DNA of 64,000 nucleotides from NCBI RefSeq assembly GCF_003732225.1, contig NZ_MOBJ01000006.1, positions 1-64,000 of the forward strand. Reading direction: 5' to 3'. A program made the translations under genes and the position numbers. Positions 19,047-28,401 of this stretch are shown piece after piece (positions within the stretch are counted from its first letter, which is position 1; each line of letters starts with the position of its first letter). The notes below the pieces were generated by a model that was given only the letters and a program-made list of their open reading frames with translations, did not search any database and had not been told where the DNA came from. Source of the DNA: Pseudomonas brassicacearum (GTDB lineage Bacteria > Pseudomonadota > Gammaproteobacteria > Pseudomonadales > Pseudomonadaceae).

Positions 19047-20045
19047 ATGGCTTCAGTTAAAGATGTCGCACGGCTGGCGGGGGTTTCCTTCATGACCGTT
19101 TCCAGGGCGCTCAACACCCCGGAAAAACTCAACCAGGAAACCCTGACGAAAGTTCGTCAAGCGGTCGAGGCCCTGGGATACGTCCCCAGCCTTTCTGCGC
19201 GCAAGATCCGTGGCGGTCACTCCAGTGGCAAGACCATTGGAGTCTTCGCGCTTGATACCGCGACAACCCCGTTCGCCGTAGAAATGCTGCTTTCAATGGA
19301 GCGCACGGCACGAGAAAACGGCTGGAACGTCTTTATTCTCAACGTGTTCGAGACTCCACCGAGTCAGCAAACCATCGACCTGATGCTCTCGCATCAGCCC
19401 GACGGGATCATCTTCAGTGCCATGCAGCTTCGTACCGTCGAGATTCCCCAGGTGCTCCGCAGCCTGCCGCTGGTACTCAGCAACTGCATGAGTTCAGAGC
19501 CAGGCGTGGCCTGTTACGTACCCGATGACGAAGACGGTCAGTACCAGGCCGTACGGCAGGCGCTGAAGCGTGGCTACCGGCATCCGTTGTGCATCAATCT
19601 GCCGCAAAGCAGTCTCGCCTGGGAGTTGCGTCAGCAGGGATTGGTTCGCGCCCTCGCAGAGTCCGGTGTGTCCCTGAACAGTGTTCCCCAATACAACCTG
19701 TCGACCGATGACGCCTATGAGGAAACGGTTGTAGCGCTGGAGCAGCAATTGCGGGGGGCGGATGGAAAGCCGGCCTTCGACCTGCTTATTTGTGGCAACG
19801 ACCGCATTGCGTTGGTCGCTTATCAATATCTGCTCAGTCGCGGTCTGCGCATTCCCGCCGAGGTGGCGGTACTTGGTTACGACAACATGATCGGCGTTGC
19901 CGAGTTGTTCTATCCACCGCTGAGCACCGTGCAACTCCCGTATTACGAAATGGGCCGCCGTGCCGCTCAGCACTTGATCGAATGCAGGAATGAACCCTCT
20001 ATCCATAGGGTTTCGTGCCCCCTCGTGGACCGTAAGTCCTGGTGA
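19047..20045 (+). CDS. cscR: LacI family repressor of the sucrose genes
   Basis: 332 residues. The N-terminal LacI HTH reads VKDVARLAGVSFMTVSRALN at residues 4-23, with hinge helix LSARKIRG near residues 51-58, followed by a periplasmic-binding-protein-like sugar domain with FDLLICGNDRIALVAYQYL and VLGYDNM near the C-terminus. It is co-oriented with the symporter and sucrase genes. The start has no obvious Shine-Dalgarno, and a strong hairpin sits just upstream, so expression may be low or controlled. It probably binds the GTTAACGTTAAC palindrome between the porin and symporter genes, with a sucrose-derived sugar as inducer. Confidence 0.88.
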   Translation: MASVKDVARLAGVSFMTVSRALNTPEKLNQETLTKVRQAVEALGYVPSLSARKIRGGHSSGKTIGVFALDTATTPFAVEMLLSMERTARENGWNVFILNVFETPPSQQTIDLMLSHQPDGIIFSAMQLRTVEIPQVLRSLPLVLSNCMSSEPGVACYVPDDEDGQYQAVRQALKRGYRHPLCINLPQSSLAWELRQQGLVRALAESGVSLNSVPQYNLSTDDAYEETVVALEQQLRGADGKPAFDLLICGNDRIALVAYQYLLSRGLRIPAEVAVLGYDNMIGVAELFYPPLSTVQLPYYEMGRRAAQHLIECRNEPSIHRVSCPLVDRKSW

Positions 20046-20078
20046 CAGCTGCCACGGCTGAAAGGCTCCCCCTTGCCG

Positions 20079-21446
20079 TTACAACCCGGTATCGGGTGGC
20101 GTTATCCGTGCCAGCATCACCGTATATTCTTCGGCTGCAATTTGACGAAATTTCATTCGGGTGATGGCCTGACGTTGTAGGTCATTGTCATCGGGGAAAA
20201 GGCGAATGGCCGCGTTCTGGACGATCGCATCGGGTGCCTCGATCCGCGGAAACGGTCCGTCGTACTTTTCGGAGGAGTTCTCGGTTGGCACCGCTGGGGT
20301 ATCGAGTGCCCGTACCAGCAGGAAAACCGGGACGACATCTGCAAGCCCCACCGGAAGTAGCCTGGCCGCGTTTTCTCCCAGATGGCGCCGCACGATAGCC
20401 TGAGAGCCCAGGCGCAAGGTGAACCTGAAGGGGAATCCGCTGCGGATTGAAAGCAATACCGGATCAGCCGCGGCAACCTGCTCGATTGAGTTAATACCCT
20501 CTGACTCCAGCGTCGCAACCACAGGCAGCGTCACGCCTTCAAGGACAAGCAACTTGTCTGAACTGCCGTCCCTCTTGTCCTGGTCGGTGAGTTGGGGAAA
20601 GCCCAGTCTTCGCACGACCTTCATCAGCGGATCTATCGGCAAGGTACCCAAAGCAAAGGCGGTGACGATGTGCAGGCCATCTCCAGCGCCGGCATTCATG
20701 ATCACCAAAGCAAGAGGAATGGCCAGAAACAGGCGCAGGGAGTACCAATACACATCGGAAATGTTCAGTGATTTGCGGCGGATACTGAGGACCGAGTCGC
20801 TCACGACAAACATGAAAGCCCCCGCCAGCGAGCTAACCAGCAGTGGAATCCCGAGCTTATACACGCACGCCACTTGAAGCGTGTGGTCGCAGTTCGGGAT
20901 GACGTAGTTGGAGGCGACCAAGGCTGCCGCGGCATAAGCCACCATCAAGAGAATGATGAAAGGCACAATAAACGGCACCAATCCATATTGCTCATGGTAG
21001 ATCCGCGCAAACAAACGCTCGCACAGTTCCGGGTTGTTGTCGGAGCAGGCTCGCCAATCACCCACTGAACCGGTCTGACTCAGCTTGCCTTCGTCCTGGA
21101 GTGAATGGATCAGACTGGTCGACCAGAAACGTTGCAGATAGGCCGCCAGGGCACCGCCCTTCAAGCTGTTCTGGAATTCGCTGTAGCGGGTAAACCAGCC
21201 CAGGCTCAGAAACATGATGAGTGGGGCGCCACAGATCACCGTGGCGAAGGCAGTGAGTACCACCACCAGATGCAGGATTGCGCCATCAAGTCCGACCACT
21301 TCGACCATGAACAACCGACCGACACCATTGATGAACAACAGAATCAGCGCAAGAAGCAGGGCCCGTTGCCGTGGTCTCAGGTGCGACTCTTTGAACAGAT
21401 AAGTCCTTTGCCTACCACCGTAAGGCTCTTCCATGGGCTTACTCAC
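20079..21446 (-). CDS. multi-TM protein of unknown function
   Basis: I do not recognise this 455-residue protein. Hydrophobic segments lie at about residues 28-46, 58-84, 156-178, 199-218 and 237-268. Between the second and third is a roughly 70-residue loop with two Cys (WRACSDNNPELCERLF). From residue 300 the protein is soluble: VLEGVTLPVVATLESEGINSIEQVAAADPVLL resembles a helix-hairpin-helix-like repeat, followed by RLGSQAIVRRHLG. GTG at 21446 is chosen because AGGAGA lies six bases upstream, although an earlier ATG frame exists. It stands alone, convergent with cscR. Confidence 0.65.
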   Translation of the reverse strand: MSKPMEEPYGGRQRTYLFKESHLRPRQRALLLALILLFINGVGRLFMVEVVGLDGAILHLVVVLTAFATVICGAPLIMFLSLGWFTRYSEFQNSLKGGALAAYLQRFWSTSLIHSLQDEGKLSQTGSVGDWRACSDNNPELCERLFARIYHEQYGLVPFIVPFIILLMVAYAAAALVASNYVIPNCDHTLQVACVYKLGIPLLVSSLAGAFMFVVSDSVLSIRRKSLNISDVYWYSLRLFLAIPLALVIMNAGAGDGLHIVTAFALGTLPIDPLMKVVRRLGFPQLTDQDKRDGSSDKLLVLEGVTLPVVATLESEGINSIEQVAAADPVLLSIRSGFPFRFTLRLGSQAIVRRHLGENAARLLPVGLADVVPVFLLVRALDTPAVPTENSSEKYDGPFPRIEAPDAIVQNAAIRLFPDDNDLQRQAITRMKFRQIAAEEYTVMLARITPPDTGL

Positions 21447-21727
21447 CGGACTTCTCCTGACAAACTGAGGTGTTTCTACGGATAACGCTAGCAATGGAAA
21501 CAGGTTCGTCCAGAATGTCACCGCCCCATGTTAGGTTGTTTTTGAATAACGCCAATTTCCGACTGGAAACAGCGGCTCAAATCATCGAGGGTATGCTCTC
21601 GATCCGCGATAGGCCCGGACAGTGAGGTCGATGAATAGGCCCGCCGCCGTGACGCTTTGGTTTTCCCAGCGTCTATGACTTTTATAGCCAGTATTGGCTC
21701 TCGGCATCTTGGAAGAGGGAGATATTT

Positions 21728-22924
21728 ATGATCGTTAAACCGCGCGTTCGTGGTTTTGTTTGTGTGACTACCCACCCCACTGGCTGCAAAGCCAACGTCA
21801 AGAATCAGATCGACTACGTCCGTGCACAAGGACAGATCACCGATGGGCCAAAGAATGTCCTGGTGCTTGGTGCATCGACCGGCTACGGACTTGCTGCACG
21901 CATCACGGCGGCTTTTGGTTGCGGTGCCAAGACACTGGGTGTGTTCTTCGAGCGTGAAAGTGTTGAGGGCAAACTCGGCACCGCCGGCTGGTACAACACC
22001 GCCGCTTTTCACTCGTTTGCCGAATCAGAAGGCCTCTACGCCAAGAGCATCAACGGTGATGCGTTCTCCGATGAAGTCAAGCGCCTGACCATCGAGACCA
22101 TCAAGCGCGACATGGGTAAGATCGACCTGGTGGTCTACAGTCTCGCCGCACCGCGTCGTACCGATCCGAAAACCGGTGAAGTCTACAGCTCGACGCTCAA
22201 GCCGATCGGCAAGTCGGTTACCCAGCGCGGCCTGAATACCGACAAGGAAGAGGTCAACGTGACCACCTTGGCCGAAGCGACCCAGGAAGAAATCGACGGT
22301 ACCGTCAAGGTCATGGGTGGCGAAGACTGGCAGATGTGGATCGACGCCCTGCACGAAGCGGGCGTTCTGGCCGAGGGGGCGAAAACCACTGCGTTCACTT
22401 ACCTGGGCGAAAAGCTGACGCACGACATTTACTGGAATGGCTCCATTGGCGCGGCCAAGAAGGACCTGGATCAGAAAGTCCTGAGTATTCGTGAGCGATT
22501 GGCGGATCTGGGCGGCGATGCGCGGGTCTCGGTATTGAAAGCCGTAGTGACCCAGGCCAGTTCGGCGATCCCGATCATGCCGCTGTATCTGTCCTTGTTG
22601 TTCAAGGTCATGAAAGAGCAGGGCACACACGAAGGGTGCATCGAGCAGGTCTACGCGCTCTACAAAGACAGCTTGTTCGGCCATCCTCCCGTCATGGATG
22701 AAGAAGGGCGTCTGCGCGCGGATTACAAGGAATTGGCGCCTGAAGTTCAGGACCGCGTCAAGCAACTCTGGGATCAGGTCAGCAATGACAACCTTTACGA
22801 ACTCACCGATTTTGCCGGTTACAAGGCGGAATTCCTGCGTCTGTTCGGTTTTGGGATCGAAGGGGTGGACTACGAGGCTGACGTCGATCCGGACGTCAAG
22901 ATCTCCAATCTGGTTCAGGCTTAA
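21728..22924 (+). CDS. fabV: enoyl-[acyl-carrier-protein] reductase FabV
   Basis: 398-residue NADH-dependent trans-2-enoyl-ACP/CoA reductase of the last fatty-acid elongation step. The N-terminus [20 protein letters not shown] is diagnostic. The NADH-binding segment [15 protein letters not shown] spans about residues 45-57, and the FabV catalytic Tyr-x8-Lys is Tyr235 and Lys244 in [10 protein letters not shown]. FabV is longer than FabI and intrinsically resistant to triclosan. GAGGGAGA lies just before the start. It is followed by a strong terminator and appears monocistronic; fabI is also present in this window. Confidence 0.96.
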   Translation: MIVKPRVRGFVCVTTHPTGCKANVKNQIDYVRAQGQITDGPKNVLVLGASTGYGLAARITAAFGCGAKTLGVFFERESVEGKLGTAGWYNTAAFHSFAESEGLYAKSINGDAFSDEVKRLTIETIKRDMGKIDLVVYSLAAPRRTDPKTGEVYSSTLKPIGKSVTQRGLNTDKEEVNVTTLAEATQEEIDGTVKVMGGEDWQMWIDALHEAGVLAEGAKTTAFTYLGEKLTHDIYWNGSIGAAKKDLDQKVLSIRERLADLGGDARVSVLKAVVTQASSAIPIMPLYLSLLFKVMKEQGTHEGCIEQVYALYKDSLFGHPPVMDEEGRLRADYKELAPEVQDRVKQLWDQVSNDNLYELTDFAGYKAEFLRLFGFGIEGVDYEADVDPDVKISNLVQA

Positions 22925-22944
22925 GTCTCAAGAGTAGGAAAGAA

Positions 22945-22983
22945 GGGGGCGGATTTATTTTTCAAATAAGTCCGCCCCTTTTG
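22945..22983 (+). terminator. Rho-independent terminator of fabV
   Basis: GGGGCGGA followed by TTTATTT pairs with AAATAAG and TCCGCCCC across a three-base loop, and TTTT follows. It lies 20 bp after the fabV stop. Confidence 0.9.
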
Positions 22984-23005
22984 CTTTCAGCCTTTCGAGG
23001 CGAGG

Positions 23006-23335
23006 TCAATCAACCACGAACAACTTCGCCCCTGTCACCGTCGACGACCTGTGAGGCTCAGCGTTATCCGCCACCTGATAGCTCATGCCGGGTTTAAGCA
23101 CAAATTGGCGGCCATCCTCGAGTTCGGTGTGCAGTTCGCCTTCAAGGCACAGCAGGATGTGGCCCTTCGAGCACCAGTGGTCTGCCAGGTAACCGGCGGT
23201 ATATTCGACCATTCGGACGCGAATTGCGCCGAACTGGCGGGTGCGCCAATAGGCGCTGCCGCGTTCGCCGGCGTGGACGGTGGGTTCGATGGTCGACCAG
23301 TCGGTCGTGCCGAACGGGATGGCTGTTATATCCAT
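23006..23335 (-). CDS. DHCW motif cupin fold protein
   Basis: 109-residue single-domain cupin. The name-giving motif reads DHWCSKGHILLCLEGEL at about residues 52-68, followed by the second cupin strand set FVLKPGMSYQVADNAEPHRS. It has metal-site-like His residues (His53, His59, His94) but no known enzyme activity in the family. It is convergent with fabV across its terminator, and no operon partner exists. Confidence 0.85.
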   Translation of the reverse strand: MDITAIPFGTTDWSTIEPTVHAGERGSAYWRTRQFGAIRVRMVEYTAGYLADHWCSKGHILLCLEGELHTELEDGRQFVLKPGMSYQVADNAEPHRSSTVTGAKLFVVD

Positions 23336-23529
23336 GGCGAGCTCTTGAAGTCGGGAGAGTGAACCGATTTACCCAGCTGGAGGTGAGTTGTCAAATGACG
23401 GCGCTTCTTCAGAAACTGAACCCATGCTGTCCGAGCGTAATGTTTCATTATGTTTCGGGTGGTCTGGCGGCGTAGGATGGTTATCTCGGATCGTGCATCG
23501 CCTCGTTTCCAGCCAAGGGGAACTGAAAA

Positions 23530-23730
23530 ATGAAGTTGAACCTCGTCAAAGCCTTTTTGATCACCGGCACGTTGTTGTTGAGCGCGTGCTCTGGCGTGAC
23601 AACCAGCAGCTGTTTTTCAGAGGACTGCCATCAATTCGACGGCCATAGCGCCAACAAGATGAGCTTTGGCGGTAGCGCGATCGGCAACAACTTTAATCAA
23701 TACAGTTCGGGGCTGCTGCAGCACGACTGA
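23530..23730 (+). CDS. small lipoprotein of unknown function
   Basis: 66 residues with a lipoprotein signal: MKLNLVKAFLITGTLLLSACSG, lipobox LLSAC with Cys20 as the lipidation site. The mature part is about 46 residues and rich in Ser, Asn and Gly, with two further Cys (SSCFSEDCHQF). A good ribosome site, GGGGAA, lies seven bases before the start. The family is not recognised. An inverted repeat follows the gene. Confidence 0.65.
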   Translation: MKLNLVKAFLITGTLLLSACSGVTTSSCFSEDCHQFDGHSANKMSFGGSAIGNNFNQYSSGLLQHD

Positions 23731-23751
23731 TTAGGCAATTTGCAAACCAGA

Positions 23752-23776
23752 TACGCCGATGGCAATCATCGGCGTA
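23752..23776. terminator. inverted repeat between lipoprotein and small-protein genes
   Basis: TACGCCGATG and CATCGGCGTA form a perfect 10-bp stem with a five-base loop in the gap between two convergent small genes. No T run is present, so this is a likely but not certain bidirectional terminator. Confidence 0.5.
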
Positions 23777-23799
23777 CTGATCCAGTTGCCTTCACAACC

Positions 23800-24084
23800 C
23801 TAAACGTAGGGCTGGCCACTGAATCCCCGTGGGAGCCGTTGCTGGCCCGGCATCTCGCTGAGTCTTTTGATCCAGGACGCGCGCCAGTCAATCGCGGCAT
23901 GTGGGACTTTGGCTCTACGCGCCGCTCGGCGTGCAGCGTTGCGAGCGTCTTTTCGGGCGTCCTTGAACGCGTCGGTATTACGGCAGCTACGGCATTTGAC
24001 GCGGGCAAATTCGGTCGTGGACGTGAGGTTGCTGCCATGGCGGCCGCAGGCCAGGTGCCCGGCAGTCTTATAGTGAGTCACCAT
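23800..24084 (-). CDS. small Cys- and Arg-rich hypothetical protein
   Basis: 94 residues beginning MVTHYKTAGHLACGRHG. Cys13, Cys31 and Cys34 (VKCRSCRNTDAF) suggest a partial zinc-knuckle-like site, followed by an Ala/Arg-rich helix (ARKDARNAARRAARRAK). AAGGAGATC sits seven bases before the ATG, a strong ribosome site that supports this as a true gene although the frame is open further upstream. Similar small proteins occur in Pseudomonas, with no role known to me. The 283 bp upstream hold a REP and no gene. Confidence 0.6.
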   Translation of the reverse strand: MVTHYKTAGHLACGRHGSNLTSTTEFARVKCRSCRNTDAFKDARKDARNAARRAARRAKVPHAAIDWRASWIKRLSEMPGQQRLPRGFSGQPYV

Positions 24085-24308
24085 CGGTGGATCTCCTTCG
24101 CAATGATTTCGGCATAGCGCAAGGGTCACTTGCCATCTCCATATCGGTGACTCTGCACTGTCTGGACTCGCTCCCCGTTCAACGGTGTGAGGATGGTCAG
24201 AGGCCGCGATCCCATTACTATTAATGACACCGGTGTGACCGCCGCGTTCGATCTGAAATGTCGAGGGTTGCACGGGGTAATGCCAGGATCGTCCGAACGC
24301 GTTTCCCT

Positions 24309-24337
24309 GTAGGAGCTGCCGCAGGCTGCGATCTTTT
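24309..24337 (+). repeat. single REP (GTAGGAGCTGCC type)
   Basis: GTAGGAGCTGCCGCAGGCTG followed by CGATCTTTT, an extragenic palindromic REP. The same family recurs at 38277-38324 and 41998-42074. Confidence 0.75.
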
Positions 24338-24367
24338 CGGACAGCCAACTCCATGGCCGGGCGTGTA

Positions 24368-24871
24368 TCAGCTCTCGCCATCAAAGGCTCGCTGGAGTGT
24401 GGCGATGTCGAGTTTCTTCATCTTCAACATCGCCTGCATGGCGCGCTGGGATTTCGTGGTGTCTCTGTCGGTCATCATTTCCATCAGCGCGACGGGCACG
24501 ATTTGCCAGGACAAACCGAATTTGTCCTTGAGCCAGCCACATTGCTGGGCCTGTTTGTCGCCGCCAGCCGACAGCGCGTTCCAGAAGTGGTCGACTTCAT
24601 ACTGGGTGTGGCAGTTGACCTGAAACGAGATGGCCTCGTTAAAGCGAAACACCGGGCCGCCGTTGAGCGCGGTAAAGGTCTGGCCATCCAGTACGAAACT
24701 GACGGTCATCACCGACCCCTCGGGCCGGCCGTGGAGCTCGAAACCGGCCTTGCCATAGTGGGTGATGGCGTTAATGGTCGAATGTTCGAACACCGAACAG
24801 TAGAACTGTGCGGCGGCTTCGGCCTGATCGTCGAACCACAGGCAGGGCGTGAGTTTCTGAATGCGCGACAT
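24368..24871 (-). CDS. VOC family protein, PhnB-like
   Basis: 167-residue protein of the glyoxalase/bleomycin-resistance fold, in the subgroup once named 3-demethylubiquinone-9 methyltransferase. MSRIQKLTPCLWFDDQAEAAAQFY opens the first beta-alpha unit, and GWLKDKFGLSWQIVP and ERAMQAMLKMKKLDIA-like residues close the second. The family has no agreed reaction, although the fold usually binds a metal. GGGAGAACC precedes the start. It stands alone on its strand. Confidence 0.85.
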   Translation of the reverse strand: MSRIQKLTPCLWFDDQAEAAAQFYCSVFEHSTINAITHYGKAGFELHGRPEGSVMTVSFVLDGQTFTALNGGPVFRFNEAISFQVNCHTQYEVDHFWNALSAGGDKQAQQCGWLKDKFGLSWQIVPVALMEMMTDRDTTKSQRAMQAMLKMKKLDIATLQRAFDGES

Positions 24872-25134
24872 GAAGGTTCTCCCTATGAATGATCAGGCTG
24901 GACTATTAGCGTAGTCAGTCGATGGTCGTGCGGAGTCGCCGTCAATCGACAAGGCAAGAGTATTTGTATGTGGAGTCTGCGTTTTCGAGCGTACTTCCTG
25001 GTCGGCGAAGCCCTTTTTTGTGACCGGTGGTCGCGCAAATCAAGGTCTCGGGAAAATTGCGCTTAGCTCAATGGATAAACCGAGGCGCGCGTAGGCACTC
25101 GTTGCCACAGTGACGCCGTGAAAGGACACCGTGA

Positions 25135-25614
25135 GTGACTGAGGAAATCGCCGTGCTGACGTTCAATATCAATGGCAAAGACCAACCCCTTGAAGTGCCC
25201 GGCGACATGCCGCTGTTGTGGGTATTGCGTGATGTCGCGCATTTGACCGGCACCAAATTCGGCTGCGGAATGGCCCAGTGTGGCGCCTGCACCGTGCACG
25301 TCGACGGTGCGCCGTTGCGTTCCTGCATCACCCCGGCGGCGGCTGTCGCCAACGGGCAAAAAATCCTCACCATCGAAGGCCTGTCGAGCGACGGTTCGCA
25401 CCCGGTGCAGCGCGCCTGGGCCGAGATCGACGTGGTGCAATGCGGTTACTGTCAGTCGGGGCAGATCATGTCGGCAGCGGCTTTGTTGGCGAAAATCCCG
25501 TCGCCGAGCGACAGCGATATCGATCAGGCACTGTCGGGCAATATCTGTCGGTGCGGGACCTATCCGCGCATTCGCGCAGCGGTCAAACGTGCTGCGCAAA
25601 TCGGGGAGGCATGA
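25135..25614 (+). CDS. (2Fe-2S)-binding subunit of a molybdenum hydroxylase (IorA-like)
   Basis: 159 residues with two [2Fe-2S] domains. The N-terminal plant-type ferredoxin domain has [20 protein letters not shown] at about residues 38-57. The C-terminal helical cluster has [10 protein letters not shown] near residue 103 and [12 protein letters not shown] near residue 140. It would pass electrons from the molybdopterin subunit to the cytochrome. The GTG start has AAAGGA eight bases upstream; GTG at 25153 is an alternative. The next gene follows after only two bases, so they are translationally linked. Confidence 0.9.
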   Translation: MTEEIAVLTFNINGKDQPLEVPGDMPLLWVLRDVAHLTGTKFGCGMAQCGACTVHVDGAPLRSCITPAAAVANGQKILTIEGLSSDGSHPVQRAWAEIDVVQCGYCQSGQIMSAAALLAKIPSPSDSDIDQALSGNICRCGTYPRIRAAVKRAAQIGEA

Positions 25615-25616
25615 CA

Positions 25617-27785
25617 ATGAGCGCAGTGATCGATACTTCTCGCCGTGATTTTCTGAAAAGCAGTGCCGTGCTCGGCGCAGGCCTGGTGGTGGCGTTTGTG
25701 ATTCCGGTAGGCAACCGCTTCGCGCAGGCCGCGTCGGCGCCGGACGCAGTGTTCGCCCCCAACGCTTTTTTGCGCATCGCACCCGATGGCGGCGTGACCA
25801 TTCTCTTGGGCCACTCCGAGATGGGGCAGGGGATCTGGACCGGCCTGACCATGTTGATTGCCGAAGAGCTGGATGCCGACTGGACGAAGATTCGCGTCGA
25901 GCATGCACCGGCATCGGCGGCCGATTATGGTCTGCCAGCCTTCGGTAACATGCAGATTACCGGCGGCTCGACCTCGACCTGGATGGAGTTCGACCGCTAC
26001 CGTCAGGCCGGCGCGGCCGCGCGCTTGATGCTGATCGAGGCCGCCGCCAAGCGGTTCAACATCGCGCCCTCGAAAATACGAACCGAGCCTGGCGTGGTGA
26101 TCGCCGGTGATCAGCGCGCCACTTACGGTGAGTTGGCCAATGACGCCGGCAAGCTGCCGGCGCCGGATCCGGCGTCGATCAAACTCAAGGAGGCCAAGGA
26201 CTGGAAGATCATCGGCAAACCGACCAAACGGCTGGATACCCCGGAAAAAATCACCGGCCAGGCGAAATTTGGCATGGACGTGCAGTTCGATGGGTTGCTG
26301 ACGGCAATGGTCGCGCGCTCACCAGTGTTCGGTGGTAGCGTCAAATCATTCGACGGCGCGGCGGCGCTGGCACTGCCGGGCGTGCATAAAGTCGTGCAGG
26401 TGCCGACGGGCATCGCGGTGGTGGCCGATCATTATTGGGCGGCGAAACTCGGTCGCGATGCGCTGAAAATCGACTGGGACCTGGGCCCCAACGCCGGGCT
26501 CGACAGCGACGCCTTGCTGAAAAATTTCCGAAAACTTGCCGCAATTCCCGGGGCCCCGGCCAGCCAGGCGGGCGATATCAGTGCCGCGTTGAGCAAGGCG
26601 GTGAAGACGATTGATGTTGAATACAACGTTCCTTACCTGGCCCATGCACCGATGGAGCCGCTCAACTGCACGGTAAAAATCACCCCGGACAAATGCGAGA
26701 TCTGGACTGGCACCCAATTCCAGACGCTGGACCAAATGGTTGCGGCGAAAATCACCGGGCTCAAACCCGAGCAGGTCGAGATTCATACCGAGTTTCTTGG
26801 GGGTGGTTTTGGTCGTCGAGCCAATCCGACCTCGGACTTTGTCAGCGAAGCGGTGCAAGTTGCCAAAGCGGCCGGTGCACCAGTGAAAACTGTCTGGTCG
26901 CGGGAGGACGACATACGCGGTGGTTACTATCGCTCGGCGTTCCTCCATCACGCGCGCATTGGCCTGGACGCCAAGGGCATGCCTCAGGCCTGGCAACACG
27001 TACTGGTCGGGCAGTCGATCATGGACGGCACCTCATTCGAAGCGACGATGGTCAAGAACGGCGTCGATGCCACCTCGGTCGAAGGCGTGGCCGATAGCCC
27101 GTATATCAAGGGGCTGGCCAATCATCTGGTCGATCTGCATTCGCCGAAAACCGGCATCAGCGTGCTCTGGATGCGTTCTGTGGGGCACACCCACACGGCG
27201 TTTGTCATTGAGTCATTGATCGATGAACTGGCCACGGCGGCCGGCAAGGACCCGGTGGAATACCGACGGACCTTGCTCAAGGAGCATCCGCGACATCTGG
27301 GGGTGCTGAACCTGGCAGTGGAAAAGGCCAACTGGAAGGCGCCGTTGCCGGCGGGGCACGCGTTGGGTGTGGCGGTGCATGAGTCGTTTGGCAGTTACGT
27401 TGCGCAGGTCGCCGAGGTGTCCCAGGACAACCTGAAGATCCGCGTGCACCGGGTGGTCTGTGCGGTCGATTGCGGGATTGCGGTGAACCCGGCGAGCATT
27501 GCCGCGCAGATGGAATCGGGCATCACCTTTGGCCTGGGGTTCACCTTGCACAGCAAGCTGACCTTCAAGGACGGGCAGGTGGTGCAGTCCAATTACCATG
27601 ACTTTCAGGTGTTGCGTCTGAATGAAATGCCGGTGGTCGAGGTGCACATCGTCCCCAGCACCGATAAGCCGGGCGGCATCGGCGAGACCGGGGTGCCACC
27701 GACGGCTCCGGCGGTGGCTAATGCGGTGTTTGCCCTGACCGGGCAACGGTTGCGTGAACTGCCTTTGCAACTCGCGGGGGTGTGA
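25617..27785 (+). CDS. molybdopterin-binding subunit of an IorB-like aldehyde/aza-arene oxidoreductase
   Basis: 722-residue catalytic subunit of the xanthine oxidase family, isoquinoline 1-oxidoreductase beta type. It opens with a twin-arginine signal SRRDFLKSSAVLGAGLVVAF, so the folded complex is exported to the periplasm. Mo-cofactor and substrate signatures include LLGHSEMGQGIWTGL, EFLGGGFGRRA and GGIGETGVPPTAPAVANA at the C-terminus with the likely catalytic Glu. ATG 25617 has GGGGAGG seven bases upstream; ATG 25611 is too close. No XdhC-like chaperone is adjacent. The substrate is unknown: aldehydes or N-heterocycles. Confidence 0.9.
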   Translation: MSAVIDTSRRDFLKSSAVLGAGLVVAFVIPVGNRFAQAASAPDAVFAPNAFLRIAPDGGVTILLGHSEMGQGIWTGLTMLIAEELDADWTKIRVEHAPASAADYGLPAFGNMQITGGSTSTWMEFDRYRQAGAAARLMLIEAAAKRFNIAPSKIRTEPGVVIAGDQRATYGELANDAGKLPAPDPASIKLKEAKDWKIIGKPTKRLDTPEKITGQAKFGMDVQFDGLLTAMVARSPVFGGSVKSFDGAAALALPGVHKVVQVPTGIAVVADHYWAAKLGRDALKIDWDLGPNAGLDSDALLKNFRKLAAIPGAPASQAGDISAALSKAVKTIDVEYNVPYLAHAPMEPLNCTVKITPDKCEIWTGTQFQTLDQMVAAKITGLKPEQVEIHTEFLGGGFGRRANPTSDFVSEAVQVAKAAGAPVKTVWSREDDIRGGYYRSAFLHHARIGLDAKGMPQAWQHVLVGQSIMDGTSFEATMVKNGVDATSVEGVADSPYIKGLANHLVDLHSPKTGISVLWMRSVGHTHTAFVIESLIDELATAAGKDPVEYRRTLLKEHPRHLGVLNLAVEKANWKAPLPAGHALGVAVHESFGSYVAQVAEVSQDNLKIRVHRVVCAVDCGIAVNPASIAAQMESGITFGLGFTLHSKLTFKDGQVVQSNYHDFQVLRLNEMPVVEVHIVPSTDKPGGIGETGVPPTAPAVANAVFALTGQRLRELPLQLAGV

Positions 27786-27786
27786 G

Positions 27787-28365
27787 ATGAGGCGACATCT
27801 ATTTTTGGGCGCGTTGCTGTTGTTAGGGGTGGGCGGCTACACCTCTGAACTGTTTGCCGACGATCAAGCCGCACTGGCGGCGTTTGCCACGGTGCAGAAG
27901 GTGTTCCAGAGCCCGCGCTGCCAGAACTGCCATATTCCCGGTGATTCGCCCTTGCAGTTCGATGCCGGGAAACCGCATGGCATGAACGTGGTTCGCGGTA
28001 CGGACGGTAAAGGTTCGGCGGGCCTGCCGTGTGCAACCTGCCACGCGGACACTAACCCGCCCGCCAGCTACGGCCCCCACGCGCCACCGGGTGCACCGCA
28101 TTGGGGCTTGCCTTCAGCTGCACATAAAATGGCCTGGATCGGTCTGCCGGCCGATCGGCTGTGCCAGATGATCAAGGACCGTTCGAGCAACGGCGACCGT
28201 GATTTTGCCGCGCTGATCACCCATGTCAGTGACGACAAACTGGTGCTCTGGGGCTGGAATCCCGGTGGTAACAGGACGCCGGTACCCGTGCCTCACGATA
28301 TTTTTGTCACCCAGTTCAAGCTGTGGGCAGCAGCGGGTGGGCCGTGCCCGGTGGCGGGGAGCTAG
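27787..28365 (+). CDS. periplasmic cytochrome c-like protein
   Basis: 192 residues. A signal peptide (MRRHLFLGALLLLGVGGYTSE) is followed by two haem-binding motifs, CQNCH and CATCH, at about residues 45-49 and 82-86. The ATG comes one base after the stop of the oxidoreductase gene, so it belongs to the same operon and is the probable electron acceptor of that complex. This three-gene arrangement (Fe-S subunit, Mo subunit, cytochrome) is known for periplasmic aldehyde oxidoreductases. Confidence 0.85.
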   Translation: MRRHLFLGALLLLGVGGYTSELFADDQAALAAFATVQKVFQSPRCQNCHIPGDSPLQFDAGKPHGMNVVRGTDGKGSAGLPCATCHADTNPPASYGPHAPPGAPHWGLPSAAHKMAWIGLPADRLCQMIKDRSSNGDRDFAALITHVSDDKLVLWGWNPGGNRTPVPVPHDIFVTQFKLWAAAGGPCPVAGS

Positions 28366-28401
28366 ACGGGATCCGCTCGCAGGCTGGTATGAGGCTGAGG
28401 G

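Noticed and set aside
23740..24117. 125-codon plus-strand open frame
   Set aside because: It lies opposite the small Cys/Arg-rich protein, which has a far better ribosome site.
25278..25616. longer N-terminus for the Mo-binding subunit
   Set aside because: The extension overlaps the Fe-S subunit in another frame; the Tat signal and a good ribosome site place the start at 25617.
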